A stretch of DNA of 64,000 nucleotides. Origin: a virus. The position numbers and the translations under genes were made by a program. Every line of letters begins with the position of its first letter. Position 1 is the first letter of the stretch. The notes beneath the pieces are model-generated. The model saw only the letters and a program-made list of their open reading frames with translations, did no database searches and had not been told where the DNA came from. This document shows, one piece after another, positions 8,977-17,569 of the stretch. The stretch lies in IMG/VR virus record IMGVR_UViG_3300049893_001204, positions 1 to 64,000 of that record; one strand, written 5' to 3'.

Positions 8977-9780
8977 TCAGCTAACAGTGCGACCTGTCAG
9001 GTAGCCATCAATATCTTCGTAGCCAGGAGCCACATCAGGTTGGATGTAGCACACTTCGACCACCAGGTAACCGGTCTTACCGGCACTTGCATCACCGCTG
9101 GAGATGTAGAAGCCACCAGACGTTGTAGTGCTGTTAGCTGTCTCCTTGGCATACACCTTGAGAGTGGTAGCAGCAGTGGCGGAGTAGTACACGTTACCGG
9201 CGGTCACACCAGCGGCACCAGAAGCGATGACGAAGGGGTTAGTGCCATAAGCAGCTGCGCCAGCAGCAAAGAAGATTTCACCTGCTTGGCTACCAGAGGT
9301 AGTGGAAGTCAGGTTGGCTTGAATCACGCCTTCACCCACGCCAGAAGCAGCGGTAGGGCTGCCACCATTATCGCGGCCAAAGGAGATGACGTTACCTGTG
9401 GCAGCGTAGATGCCAGATGCAACACGGCCATCGCCCCAGCCAGAAGCAACGGAGACGGTGGTGCGATACACGTAAGCAGGCAGAGTGCTGCTGCCAGAGA
9501 TCACCATGCCAGTGATGTCAGGACGGGTGTCGTCTTGACGATATGGCGAAGGAACAATTACACTGCCACTAGCTTGGGCACCAGCACCAGAGGTGGTTGT
9601 CACAGGGACATAACCACGCTGCTGGAAGTAACGATAGCCAGGAAGTGCAAGGACAGAAGTAGGGCCGCCTTTAGAGCTGTCATTGGTACCGCTATCATCG
9701 GTATCAATGTTTTTGTACCAGCCATTCAGGGGCTCAGCCCAGTTACCTGGGTAGATTTTCTTTGCGGACAAATAGGTCAT
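8977..9780 (-). CDS. Capsid-associated protein candidate (267 aa)
   Basis: The protein starts MTYLSAKKIYPGNWAEPLNG and is very rich in Ser, Thr, Gly and Ala with a beta-prone pattern. It is preceded by AAAGGA, a good ribosome-binding site. It lies immediately downstream of the major-capsid candidate with a short gap, a common position for head-decoration or cement proteins. No domain is recognised, so decoration protein is an inference from location and composition. Confidence 0.75.
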   Translation of the reverse strand: MTYLSAKKIYPGNWAEPLNGWYKNIDTDDSGTNDSSKGGPTSVLALPGYRYFQQRGYVPVTTTSGAGAQASGSVIVPSPYRQDDTRPDITGMVISGSSTLPAYVYRTTVSVASGWGDGRVASGIYAATGNVISFGRDNGGSPTAASGVGEGVIQANLTSTTSGSQAGEIFFAAGAAAYGTNPFVIASGAAGVTAGNVYYSATAATTLKVYAKETANSTTTSGGFYISSGDASAGKTGYLVVEVCYIQPDVAPGYEDIDGYLTGRTVS

Positions 9781-9815
9781 TTATCTTTCCTTTAGAGAGA
9801 TGTATTAGTTAACGA

Positions 9816-10979
9816 TCAGACGGTACCGTCATCTTGAACGTAGCTGAAGCCAGTGGTCACAAAGTCCTTATTCAGGATTTCAAAACCAGCATACAGCTGC
9901 CAAATGAGGATGATGAAGCGGCTGAAATCGTCGTTGTTGTTGATCAGCACCTGAGCGTTCGGGCCGCCGATACCAACGCCAACAGCTTGTGGACCAAAGA
10001 AGTAACCTTGAGCAACTTCCTTAGAAGCATAGGTGGAGCCACCATCAAAAGATGTGCTCACATTCTTAGTCGGGAAGTTAGTCGACTCAAAGAACTTCAC
10101 GCCTTCAAACTGGACACCAGTCGGCATCACAGGCTCACCAGCGAGGAAGTAAGCCTGACCAGCTTGAGGACCTTGGAAGAAGCTGGAGTTATTAGGCATC
10201 ATGGGGTTACCCATGTACATGCCTTGACCAGGATTACCAGCGTAACGGGCAATCTCACGGAAATCAGGGTCACGACGCAGGTGCATCATGAAGGTAGGAT
10301 CGCAAATGCAGCGATACAGACCATCACCATAGGTGGGGACGTTACGCTTGCGCAGATCCTTAACAACGGTCAGCAGGTCAGTGCGCACAGAGAACTGCTG
10401 CACTTCATTGCCATACTCAGTGCTGGTGTAAGAGATACGACCAGAAGAATCTTTGGTCTTTGCACCAGGGAAGTAGTAGCCACCTTGGCTAGTAGAAGCA
10501 GCGCCATTAGCTTCTGCTTTTGCAATTTCGTCAATGAAGACGCGATCACGCCAGCGGCGATAGTCGTCAAGCAGCGTCAGGCTACCGATCGACTGGTGGA
10601 ACATATTCAGGTTACCGGTGTCCAGCAGCAGACGCTGAGCAGTAACCAGAGTTTCGCGGGCAATCTTGAAGGTGCTGGGTTGAGTCGGGTCACCCGGATC
10701 AGCAGGGCCAGTGTATTCCTTAAGCACCACCAGGACTTTCTCCTTGGTGATGTTACGGCTGTTAGCGGTACCGATGGTTTGGTCGGCAATACGCTCACGG
10801 CTGTCCTTGGTACCAGGAGTAGCCCAGAACTTGTAGCGATCTAACTGAACGGTTTGACCAGGTTGACGAGTGAAGTCATGGACAACCACAGGCTCCACTG
10901 CCATTTCGGCAATATAGGCAGGGTGTGGACGGTAAAGTTCCGCACCAAGAATCTTTGGAAAGTCGGTATCGAGAAACAC
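9816..10979 (-). CDS. Major capsid protein (candidate)
   Basis: The 387-residue protein begins at GTG 10979 behind GGAGG (about 10 bases upstream). Its N-terminus, FLDTDFPKILGAELYRPHPA, precedes a mixed alpha/beta body and a C-terminus ending GFSYVQDDGTV. Length, lack of low-complexity sequence and the order portal, scaffold-like gene, small gene, this gene, decoration candidate match a classical head module. Codon choice is C-rich at third positions, as expected for a highly expressed gene. HK97-fold capsid is inferred; I see no diagnostic motif. Confidence 0.78.
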   Translation of the reverse strand: MFLDTDFPKILGAELYRPHPAYIAEMAVEPVVVHDFTRQPGQTVQLDRYKFWATPGTKDSRERIADQTIGTANSRNITKEKVLVVLKEYTGPADPGDPTQPSTFKIARETLVTAQRLLLDTGNLNMFHQSIGSLTLLDDYRRWRDRVFIDEIAKAEANGAASTSQGGYYFPGAKTKDSSGRISYTSTEYGNEVQQFSVRTDLLTVVKDLRKRNVPTYGDGLYRCICDPTFMMHLRRDPDFREIARYAGNPGQGMYMGNPMMPNNSSFFQGPQAGQAYFLAGEPVMPTGVQFEGVKFFESTNFPTKNVSTSFDGGSTYASKEVAQGYFFGPQAVGVGIGGPNAQVLINNNDDFSRFIILIWQLYAGFEILNKDFVTTGFSYVQDDGTV

Positions 10980-11084
10980 TTTAGTTTATCCTCCAGTGTC
11001 GCAGGAAGTGTTTTTTATCAGGTGAAAGATTCAGACAATTTATGTCTTATCTAACACAAATTTTAGCAGCCGGTAATTTATTTA
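10980..11084 (-). promoter_or_regulatory. Leader upstream of the capsid gene
   Basis: About 100 AT-rich bases separate the capsid start from the upstream gene, longer than most gaps in this block. On the minus strand it holds TTAGATAAGACATAAAT and, near the start codon, GGAGG. It is the best place in the head module for a dedicated promoter or a long 5' leader, but no clear -35/-10 pair is visible. Confidence 0.4.
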
Positions 11085-11570
11085 TTACGCGTACTGCATG
11101 GTTGGTGTTTTATACTGAGCACCAGGGGAATTGCTGGAGCCATAGGCCTCAGGATCTACAGCACCACCTTGGACAAAACCTGGTACACCCATCGAACCAG
11201 GAATAGCACCAAGTGCTACGCCACCAAGGCCAGCAGCAAGCGCAGAGACGGGAACAGTGGCGGCAGCTGCAGCTTTGCCAAGACCACGTGGTTGTAACTG
11301 ACCTGCTTTTTCAGCGGCGTTAAGCAATAAGGCTTGCCGCATTCCACCCTCACGGTTTTTAACAGCTGCGTCAAGTAGTTTACCCTGTGTCAAAACAGGA
11401 TCATACTTACCAGCAAGTTGACGAGCGCCAAGTAAACCTGCGGCTCCACCAAGGCCACCAGCAATACCTGCAAGTGCGGCAGAACCTGGATCTTCCCCTT
11501 GAGAAAGGGCGTACCCACCAGTAGCTAAGCCAGCGGCAAGAGGTACGCCATATTTAAGAGCTCCGCGCAT
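11085..11570 (-). CDS. Ala/Gly-rich hydrophobic late protein (161 aa)
   Basis: The protein starts MRGALKYGVPLAAGLATGGY and has two Ala/Gly-rich hydrophobic stretches (residues about 8-50 and 100-135) separated by a basic helix (KTLLDAAVKNREGG region). The tail is hydrophilic. The stretches could insert in membranes or form glycine-zipper packing. It lies between the scaffold-like gene and the capsid gene. Related composition is seen in several other late proteins here. Function is unknown; a minor capsid or ejection protein is possible. Confidence 0.65.
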   Translation of the reverse strand: MRGALKYGVPLAAGLATGGYALSQGEDPGSAALAGIAGGLGGAAGLLGARQLAGKYDPVLTQGKLLDAAVKNREGGMRQALLLNAAEKAGQLQPRGLGKAAAAATVPVSALAAGLGGVALGAIPGSMGVPGFVQGGAVDPEAYGSSNSPGAQYKTPTMQYA

Positions 11571-11574
11571 GGCA

Positions 11575-12540
11575 TCACTCCATTACAAACAGTTTGTTTG
11601 CCAGGACTTGAGGTTGAGCTTGGTTGATGACACGCCAAGCATTCTGGGGATCACGCTCCATCACTTCGTTAAAAGTGCCCCAGAAGTTTTCAGGCTGCTG
11701 AGGAGCAGCGGCAGCAGGAGGAGCAGGGAATTGACCGAGCTGTGGCTGCTGAACTGCTTGGGTTGGATACCCACGAGTCTCAAGTTGAGTCTCATTCTCG
11801 TACACAGGGTACGGGCCTTCTGGACCAAAGAACTTCAGCGTGTAATCGCTGAGGATATCTGGGTTGGTAAGGATCTCGTTATATGCCAGGTTCTCTTGAT
11901 GTTCGTTGGTAGCGAACTGGGCATAACCTTGGATTGTATTAGCGGCGCGGTTTCCCCACTCGACGGCGCTGTCCAGCATTGCCTCCAGATTCAGGGCGTA
12001 CCCGTTCAGAAGAGCTGGAGCTTCGATCCCGAACGCGTCCATCACCTGACGGCTTTCCTGGCTCATTCCCAGGTAATCCGCGATTTGCTCCAAGGAGGGA
12101 GTCGAGGAGGTTTGGGAAGAGTTGGGCGAGTAATCCTGGCTGGGAGACCAGGTCTGCGTCACCGATTGTTGCGTAGCTGGGCTGCTGACCTGACCGTAAT
12201 TGGCCGGGGTATACGCTGTCGCCGGAGTCGATGGTTGACCCTGGAACGGGGATTGAACTGGAGCGCTCAGCAGGTTCACTACCTTGTTGAACGCCGATTC
12301 CCATGGGTTCGCCTGTGGAGCTTCCGGTTGGGATTGGGGGGCGTACTGAGTAGGGGCTGATTGGTAGCTGGGGGCTGCCTGAGGTACCGCTTGGGGGTAG
12401 CTGGTACCCACCTGATACGCCACTGGAGCCGGCGCTTGTGTCGCCTGGTAGCTGGGGGCTGGTGCCACGTAGCTGCTCGGTGCGACGGCCGCTGGCACTT
12501 GGCTCGTCTGTGGGATCGATTGGACGGTAGCGTCCTGCAT
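11575..12540 (-). CDS. Scaffold-like protein overprinted on the portal gene
   Basis: The 321-residue frame starts at ATG 12540, preceded by AAAGGAGATGAGTT, a near-ideal ribosome-binding site inside the portal gene. The N-terminal half is Gln/Pro/Ala/Ser-rich (MQDATVQSIPQTSQVPAAVA). The C-terminal 120 residues are helical and charged and end with VLANKLFVME. Position between portal and capsid, low complexity and a helical tail fit a head scaffolding protein. Its first 602 bases overlap the 3' end of the portal in another frame, so both proteins are encoded there. Scaffold function is an inference. Confidence 0.75.
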   Translation of the reverse strand: MQDATVQSIPQTSQVPAAVAPSSYVAPAPSYQATQAPAPVAYQVGTSYPQAVPQAAPSYQSAPTQYAPQSQPEAPQANPWESAFNKVVNLLSAPVQSPFQGQPSTPATAYTPANYGQVSSPATQQSVTQTWSPSQDYSPNSSQTSSTPSLEQIADYLGMSQESRQVMDAFGIEAPALLNGYALNLEAMLDSAVEWGNRAANTIQGYAQFATNEHQENLAYNEILTNPDILSDYTLKFFGPEGPYPVYENETQLETRGYPTQAVQQPQLGQFPAPPAAAAPQQPENFWGTFNEVMERDPQNAWRVINQAQPQVLANKLFVME

Positions 12541-14290
12541 AACTCATCTCCTTTTGTAGAGCTTCTAAAGTGCGATACAGATATGGGGTTAAATCCAATC
12601 GCGGATCCGCAGCCATCGGTAGATCTGGTGACTGCGGGTGAGGGGTCTGCATCATTCCCCCCACAAGGCTGGCAAATTTAGAGTATGCACCCTGTAGTTC
12701 ACCTACCATCCTGAACGGGAACCCCGATAACATCGCGGCCCGCTCTTCATCCGTTTTTGACGGGAAGAGGTATTTCAGTGCTTCAATGCTATCAACACCT
12801 AACTCCTGCAGGTTGCGTACCACGATGGAGTTATTAAGAATATCTTGAGTTGACTCTTCATAAACAGGACCCAACCAGCGCCAGAGACAAGTAACATCGC
12901 CGTCTGGAATTAAACCAAGAACACCTGGTGGGATTTGTTCTGTCTTTAGACATGCCATCATAAGCTGTTTGACTTTATCTTCAAACATCTTCATGGCGTC
13001 GTTATACATCCGCATATCTTCATCTGTTGATTCCTCTGGTAGTTCCAGGGGGCGCTCAAGTCCTGCAGCTGCAGCAAGCGTTTCTTTAAACAAACGCTCT
13101 TCTTGATAAATAATCAATTCAAGGCAACGACAGATGCCATAGGTATAAATGGCATTTGCTTTCTTCTTGGCTGTAGCGGCAACACGACCAAACAATGATT
13201 TGTATTCAGTTGCAGTTACACCTGCAGAGATGGAAAGTTCATCAACGCCACCAAGTGCAGTACGAATTTCTTCTCGGTATTGACGTGCAAAAGAATTCTG
13301 GTCACCAGTGATTGCATCTGGGACGATGTAACCAACACGATCGTTTGGCTCCAGGTTTGCAATGACTCGTGGCACACGGATCTGGCCATCTACACCACGT
13401 GATACCGGATCTGATTTGAAGCGAGATTGAGATAAAGCTCCCATCCCAGTGAAGCCAGAGTTTGCTGCAATGGAAGGGCGTTGAACAACGGAATCACCAC
13501 CTGCTTCCATCAGGTCTGTCTTAGGCCTGGAAGAAAGAAGGGTCGGATTACCAAAGAATTGTACATTCTTACGCATGGTACGAACCATTTCATCATGCGT
13601 ACAAATGTGATTAGCAAGTGCGTCAAATTCACCCGTACCTTCTGTCGAGAAACCTTTGGGATTGTTAAAGATTTCAACGCAGGGAATGTATCCGAGTGTG
13701 TTTTTAAAAGTCTTTGTTTTACCAGTGGCTACTTGATAGTTTGTATCGAATGAAATCTCACCTTCTGAATGAGTTTCTTCAATTGTTTTACGCTTGATGG
13801 AAAGACGGATGTAGCGTTTAGCACCCCTTTGACCCATCATTTGTGGACCAGTAAGACTTGAGTTATCAATGTCCTGCTGGTAACCAAACCCTTGACGTAC
13901 GCGATAGCTGTAAATGATTACAACTTCATCAAGCTCGCCATCAACGTTGTAAAAGCTACGATATTCATGCTTACGAAAGTAATAAAGACGATAGTTATTT
14001 TGTGTGGGACGAACATAAAAGATACCCTGGCCATCACAAAGGAAGTAGTCCCAGATGGAATCTAAGCGTGTATCAATTTGATTGTATTTGAGTACACGAT
14101 CAATAAAGTCTTTGCGTTGATTGCCGAAGTTGTCTTGAGATGGAAAGAACTCAACCCCTTGGCGAATACCAAAGAGTTTCATTTGGGCAAGATGAGACGC
14201 AACAATGCCAGTATCAATTGCAGCCCCACCGTCCTTTTCAAGGTAGGAGTCAACAATTTCTTTAAGTCGAGATTTAGCGTCGCCAGCCAT
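11939..14290 (-). CDS. Portal protein
   Basis: The 783-residue protein (MAGDAKSRLKEIVDSYLEKD) has the size and mixed alpha/beta pattern of a tailed-phage portal, the dodecameric ring through which DNA is packaged. Recognisable stretches include an aromatic-rich segment (NNYRLYYFRKHEYRSFYN, about residues 98-115) and a long alpha region near 350-470. From about residue 585 the tail becomes Ser/Pro/Gly/Arg-rich and ends GQRRRVGKPRR. This tail coincides with the overprinted scaffold-like gene. It lies downstream of the terminase, separated by three small genes. Confidence 0.8.
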   Translation of the reverse strand: MAGDAKSRLKEIVDSYLEKDGGAAIDTGIVASHLAQMKLFGIRQGVEFFPSQDNFGNQRKDFIDRVLKYNQIDTRLDSIWDYFLCDGQGIFYVRPTQNNYRLYYFRKHEYRSFYNVDGELDEVVIIYSYRVRQGFGYQQDIDNSSLTGPQMMGQRGAKRYIRLSIKRKTIEETHSEGEISFDTNYQVATGKTKTFKNTLGYIPCVEIFNNPKGFSTEGTGEFDALANHICTHDEMVRTMRKNVQFFGNPTLLSSRPKTDLMEAGGDSVVQRPSIAANSGFTGMGALSQSRFKSDPVSRGVDGQIRVPRVIANLEPNDRVGYIVPDAITGDQNSFARQYREEIRTALGGVDELSISAGVTATEYKSLFGRVAATAKKKANAIYTYGICRCLELIIYQEERLFKETLAAAAGLERPLELPEESTDEDMRMYNDAMKMFEDKVKQLMMACLKTEQIPPGVLGLIPDGDVTCLWRWLGPVYEESTQDILNNSIVVRNLQELGVDSIEALKYLFPSKTDEERAAMLSGFPFRMVGELQGAYSKFASLVGGMMQTPHPQSPDLPMAADPRLDLTPYLYRTLEALQKEMSYAGRYRPIDPTDEPSASGRRTEQLRGTSPQLPGDTSAGSSGVSGGYQLPPSGTSGSPQLPISPYSVRPPIPTGSSTGEPMGIGVQQGSEPAERSSSIPVPGSTIDSGDSVYPGQLRSGQQPSYATIGDADLVSQPGLLAQLFPNLLDSLLGANRGLPGNEPGKPSGDGRVRDRSSSSSERVRPESGGNAGQRRRVGKPRR

Positions 14291-14320
14291 TATTGGTGCC
14301 TTTTATTAAATACTAGCAAA

Positions 14321-14518
14321 TTAAAAGACGGATTTACCAGTGAATCCACCTGGAATATTTTGAGATGCTACGCCCGCAACATTACCTACTCCTACAACAA
14401 AAGGACTTGGTGGAGCACCATAGCAAACTTGGCAGGGAGTTGGTGTCACCATAAGATTGCTACGAGTGAACAAATTACCTGGGGCACCAGGGACGTTTAC
14501 TTCTCCGCCGTATCGCAT
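14321..14518 (-). CDS. Small Gly/Pro-rich late protein (65 aa)
   Basis: The likely start is ATG 14518, giving MRYGGEVNVPGAPGNLFTRS. The peptide contains CQVCYGAPPSP and ends GGFTGKSVF. It sits 30 bases upstream of the portal gene and 24 bases downstream of the AbrB-like gene. The two cysteines are only three residues apart, so a small metal site is conceivable. No family is recognised. Confidence 0.55.
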   Translation of the reverse strand: MRYGGEVNVPGAPGNLFTRSNLMVTPTPCQVCYGAPPSPFVVGVGNVAGVASQNIPGGFTGKSVF

Positions 14519-14541
14519 GGCTATCAATGCTTTTTTGTATT

Positions 14542-14724
14542 CTACTCTTCTATGACTTCGTAGCCGTCAGCTGCATTCAACTTAGAAAGGATGATGCCAT
14601 TACCCTTGATATTCCATTCAAGTAAGTCTCCTTCTTTCCAGCCAACTTCTTCAAGGAGTTCATCTGGTAACTCGATGAAACAGTCACCGTTATCGGCTTC
14701 CTGTACTTCGATGATGTAGCTCAT
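14542..14724 (-). CDS. AbrB/SpoVT-like swapped-hairpin protein (60 aa)
   Basis: The sequence ELPDELLEEVGWKEGDLLEW matches the core of AbrB/MazE-type domains: IxLPxELxxxxGWxxGDxLxW, followed by a beta strand (GNGIILSKL). These domains dimerise and bind DNA. Related one-domain proteins occur in many cyanophages. It overlaps the upstream gene by four bases (ATGA). Its placement inside the packaging block suggests a regulator of late genes, though in phages its target is unknown. Confidence 0.75.
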   Translation of the reverse strand: MSYIIEVQEADNGDCFIELPDELLEEVGWKEGDLLEWNIKGNGIILSKLNAADGYEVIEE

Positions 14725-15014
14725 TTTGCTAAAAGCTTTTCAATAAGCTTATCAAGCTTATTGTTAATTTCACGAAAGTTATCATGCATTTCTTGAATTT
14801 CCCTTAAGAAGTCCACCTTAAGGACATAGTCCAAAGGCATGCGATTAATCTGCTCTTCCAAGGAATCAATCCTACGTTTTTGAGAGGACGTATAACTAAG
14901 ACTTTGCTGGATTTTTTCAGTATGCCTCTGAAGAATCTTGTTAGCTACCCAGGTACCAGCACCTGCTGCTGGCACTGCAATAGCAACAAGGATTGCTAGG
15001 TACTCTGGTCCCAC
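14721..15014 (-). CDS. Membrane-anchored coiled-coil protein (97 aa), holin candidate
   Basis: A GTG at 15014 starts the protein. Residues 5-25 are a hydrophobic segment (YLAILVAIAVPAAGAGTWVA). The rest is a charged coiled coil, including LEEQINRMPLDYVLKVDF and ending LDKLIEKLLAK. One N-terminal membrane helix plus a cytoplasmic or periplasmic coiled coil fits small lysis proteins such as single-helix holins or spanin-like proteins. Location next to terminase and portal is common for such genes. No lysin gene is adjacent, so lysis function is tentative. Confidence 0.6.
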   Translation of the reverse strand: MGPEYLAILVAIAVPAAGAGTWVANKILQRHTEKIQQSLSYTSSQKRRIDSLEEQINRMPLDYVLKVDFLREIQEMHDNFREINNKLDKLIEKLLAK

Positions 15015-15042
15015 CGCACTAAACTTTTCTTTTTATTCTAAA

Positions 15043-16569
15043 TCAATAATCCAGATGTAGTTGCCCTTTACGTGCAAGACCATTTACAAGCCAGACCAAA
15101 GCATCAACACAATCGTCGTGACTACTGATGCCAAAGTTAGTCAGCTCTTCAAACATGGTTGTGAAGTTGCGGAAACGATTGAAGATAATCTTGCGATCTT
15201 CAAACATGCCCATGATTCCACGGAAGCGAGCAAGTTTATCTGCTCGGAATCCTTTAACAGGATGCCAGATCAAGTTGTAGAGAGCTTCATTGTTTAGACA
15301 TACACGCTTGAAATCAGCTTCTAGTGATGCTTGGTATTGGACAGCTTCACTCCAGATGTCGCAAGTTGAATGAGTCGGAAAGTAATTGCCGTTATCATCG
15401 CGACCGAGAATAGACCAATCATTAAGCAATTCTTTAAGAGCGTCAAGCTTCTCCAAGTTACCCATGACACGCAGGCGCCTGTAGTCAATGATGTGGATAC
15501 GATCACCGATGCGGCCGCCCAAGACCATCACCGTATAGTCATTCTTCTCCTTGGTCCCAGCTGAGAGGTCAATACCAACACCAATAGTGTCGAATTCAGT
15601 TGAGATCTCTGCCTTAACCAACAGTTCTGGCGCCAGGGACAACTCGTTCTGTCTGACGACTTGATTCATGTACTGGAAAGAAAAAGCAATAGGTGCTTGC
15701 CTTTTCTTTTCTTTCAAGTAATCCAATGACCACATCTCAGGCCAATAGGAGTATTCATCGCCTGTTACAGGATCTGTCTGGATAGCAGAGAGTACAATCT
15801 GACGCCAGTTGTTTTGTTCGTTGAATGTGGTGGAGTGAATGTCATCATGCCTAAAGCGTGTGCCAAGACAGATTGCTCGTCCACCTTCAAACATGGTGGG
15901 AGCAATCACAGCATTCCAGTTATCTTGCATCTGTTTGCGGATATCTGGATTAGAAATATCTGCAGCAGATTTAATGGCGTCATCGATGATGACTAGATGA
16001 CTACGTTTAGATGTCACCGAACCTTTAAGGCCTGCAGCACAAAGCGTAAATTGCTCATCACCCGTGGTATCAATACCAGCAAACTTATGGTCAATAGACC
16101 AATACTCATTACTGTTTACATTCTTAAGAAGGCGAACAGTAGGAAATACTTCTTGGTATCGCTTGCTTTCAATGATGCGCTTGATTGTTGCCGACTTAGA
16201 GCGAGCAATATCAACCGTATAGGAAAGATAAAGAATCTGCAGAGGCTTCTTGGCAATGGTATGGATGCCGATAGCCCATGCCGTAAACAAACCTAAGATT
16301 GTGGACTTGGCTGAACCGCGTGGTGCCAAGAGATCAATGTTGGGTCCAGCAATATGTAGCAGACAGCTACTGTCTTCTTTCGTTACGAAGTGGCGATTCC
16401 ATTCTTTATGATGTGTAGCCGGTGGTTTATCTGCTACATACTCACAGAAGAAACCAAAGTCTTTTTGTGCCTTGGTGATGTTTTCTGCGTTACGTGGCTT
16501 ACGAATTTGTTGCCGCATGACAGCGGCCTTCGCGTTACGGCGGTAAGCAAGATGGGTATAGCTGGGCAC
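15043..16569 (-). CDS. terL: Terminase large subunit
   Basis: This 508-residue packaging motor has a Walker A motif (APRGSAKST, residues 82-90), a Walker B motif (HLVIIDDA, 191-198) and a coupling motif LGTRFRHDD near 235-243. The C-terminal RNase-H-like nuclease has GVGIDLSAG (D334) and a final acidic pair in HDDCVDALVW near residue 490. It cuts concatemers and pumps DNA through the portal using ATP. The start is GTG 16569, close behind a perfect hairpin (16582-16602). Length is typical for the family. Confidence 0.95.
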   Translation of the reverse strand: MPSYTHLAYRRNAKAAVMRQQIRKPRNAENITKAQKDFGFFCEYVADKPPATHHKEWNRHFVTKEDSSCLLHIAGPNIDLLAPRGSAKSTILGLFTAWAIGIHTIAKKPLQILYLSYTVDIARSKSATIKRIIESKRYQEVFPTVRLLKNVNSNEYWSIDHKFAGIDTTGDEQFTLCAAGLKGSVTSKRSHLVIIDDAIKSAADISNPDIRKQMQDNWNAVIAPTMFEGGRAICLGTRFRHDDIHSTTFNEQNNWRQIVLSAIQTDPVTGDEYSYWPEMWSLDYLKEKKRQAPIAFSFQYMNQVVRQNELSLAPELLVKAEISTEFDTIGVGIDLSAGTKEKNDYTVMVLGGRIGDRIHIIDYRRLRVMGNLEKLDALKELLNDWSILGRDDNGNYFPTHSTCDIWSEAVQYQASLEADFKRVCLNNEALYNLIWHPVKGFRADKLARFRGIMGMFEDRKIIFNRFRNFTTMFEELTNFGISSHDDCVDALVWLVNGLARKGQLHLDY

Positions 16570-16581
16570 AACAAAAGATCA

Positions 16582-16602
16582 GACGTACTTTAATAGTACG
16601 TC
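16582..16602 (-). promoter_or_regulatory. Hairpin upstream of terminase start
   Basis: A perfect 8-bp stem (GACGTACT with AGTACGTC) closes a five-base loop, 12 bases before the terminase GTG, and overlaps the stop of the 52-residue gene. The following bases lack a T-run on the minus strand, so it is more likely a processing or translational control element than a terminator. Confidence 0.6.
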
Positions 16603-16759
16603 ACTTTTTAGCTTTTTGCTTTTGATCTTTATATTTACGTGCTTTATCTAAGGCAGCTTTACGCTTTTCTTTATCTGACATCTCAGAACCATCCTCTTTC
16701 TTAGCTTCTTTTTTCTTGAGGTACTCAAGAAACTGAGGAGGCATTTTACCTTTGGCCAT
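16601..16759 (-). CDS. Lysine-rich small protein (52 aa)
   Basis: The frame starts at ATG 16759 with MAKGKMPPQFLEYLKKKEAK and ends KYKDQKQKAKK. It is highly basic and helical, as are many small cyanophage head or DNA-associated proteins. It lies between the 205-residue gene and terminase, so a packaging or nucleoid-binding role is plausible but unproven. It has good codon use and clean boundaries (stop at 16601-16603). Confidence 0.7.
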   Translation of the reverse strand: MAKGKMPPQFLEYLKKKEAKKEDGSEMSDKEKRKAALDKARKYKDQKQKAKK

Positions 16760-16807
16760 AAGAATATCTGGTTTAGATCCAGGGATTGTTCAATTCTACT
16801 ACGTTAT

Positions 16808-17425
16808 TTACTCTTCCATTTGCATGCGTGCCCACACACTCATGGCAGCTTCTTCCAATGCAATCTCCATCGGGTCATCTTTAAAGACAAGAAGAAGCTC
16901 ACGAATAGCACGATCAGCACCAGACATCAGGAGTCCTTTGCGATCACGATTTGACATGAAACGATCTAATTGATCGATGTGTCCACGAAGCTCACGTTGT
17001 ACGTTAGCGATGCGTGCAACACCTGCATCACGTTTGACAACAGTTTCTTCAATGGCTGTACGTAGCTTACGGATGTCCTCCTGCATCTCATCAATTTCAG
17101 ACAGGAGTTTCTTGCGCTGATCAGGCTTTGGGTAATTGGTATTGACCCAAAGTTCACACGCAGTAATAGGACCCTTGTAACCAAGGAACCTGGCATAGAT
17201 ATAGATCTCAATGACAGAGTTTACATCTGCGGCAAAACCACAGAATGAATCTTGGGTTGATGCATCAAGATTATCAACCCAATAATCAAAGAGCTCAATA
17301 TCGATATGCTCGTTGGGCCTGATTGTAGTCTCGTTCTTCGTCTTTTTGCTTGAACTGCTGGGCTTGTTCAGCAGAGGTACGTTGTTCTTCTGCGCCCTTG
17401 CCGATGGTTTCACGTTCTTGCTCAC
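16808..17425 (-). CDS. Coiled-coil protein (205 aa), terminase small subunit candidate
   Basis: The central region (about residues 108-170) is a charged coiled coil (MQEDIRKLRTAIEETVVKRD). It is preceded by a globular segment ELFDYWVDNLDASTQDSFCG and followed by a helical C-terminus ending MSVWARMQMEE. Location just upstream of terL and this coiled-coil layout are compatible with a small terminase, but I see no clear helix-turn-helix. The GTG start at 17425 makes its first 43 residues overlap the 82-residue gene in another frame, so the true start could be further downstream. Confidence 0.65.
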   Translation of the reverse strand: MSKNVKPSARAQKNNVPLLNKPSSSSKKTKNETTIRPNEHIDIELFDYWVDNLDASTQDSFCGFAADVNSVIEIYIYARFLGYKGPITACELWVNTNYPKPDQRKKLLSEIDEMQEDIRKLRTAIEETVVKRDAGVARIANVQRELRGHIDQLDRFMSNRDRKGLLMSGADRAIRELLLVFKDDPMEIALEEAAMSVWARMQMEE

Positions 17426-17543
17426 CAGCAGTCTCCATTTTCTTTTTAGAGAATTCGTAAGCCACGCCAGCAGCCTGGCGGTATTTGTCTAGATCAAACC
17501 AGTCATCGGCATCGGTTTGACCCGCCGGTACGCTAGAAGTCAT
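17295..17543 (-). CDS. Small late protein with PAGQT motif (82 aa)
   Basis: The N-terminus MTSSVPAGQTDADDWFDLDK is clearly related to that of the next upstream small gene. The remainder is a charged, Gln/Glu-rich helix ending NQAQRAYRY. It overlaps the start of the 205-residue gene by 131 bases. The conserved head and divergent helical tail suggest a shared docking peptide joined to different coiled coils. A minor head or assembly protein is inferred only from location. Confidence 0.7.
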   Translation of the reverse strand: MTSSVPAGQTDADDWFDLDKYRQAAGVAYEFSKKKMETAGEQERETIGKGAEEQRTSAEQAQQFKQKDEERDYNQAQRAYRY

Positions 17544-17569
17544 GGCTTAAGAAATTATAGAGGAATGGA

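Noticed and set aside
9834-10844. Long plus-strand open frame (336 codons) opposite the capsid gene
   Set aside because: It is the antisense shadow of the capsid gene, produced by its C-rich third codon positions; no ribosome-binding site and no domain-like sequence.
11569-12360. Plus-strand 263-codon frame across the portal/scaffold overlap
   Set aside because: Antisense shadow of a doubly coding GC-rich region; two minus-strand genes already explain it.
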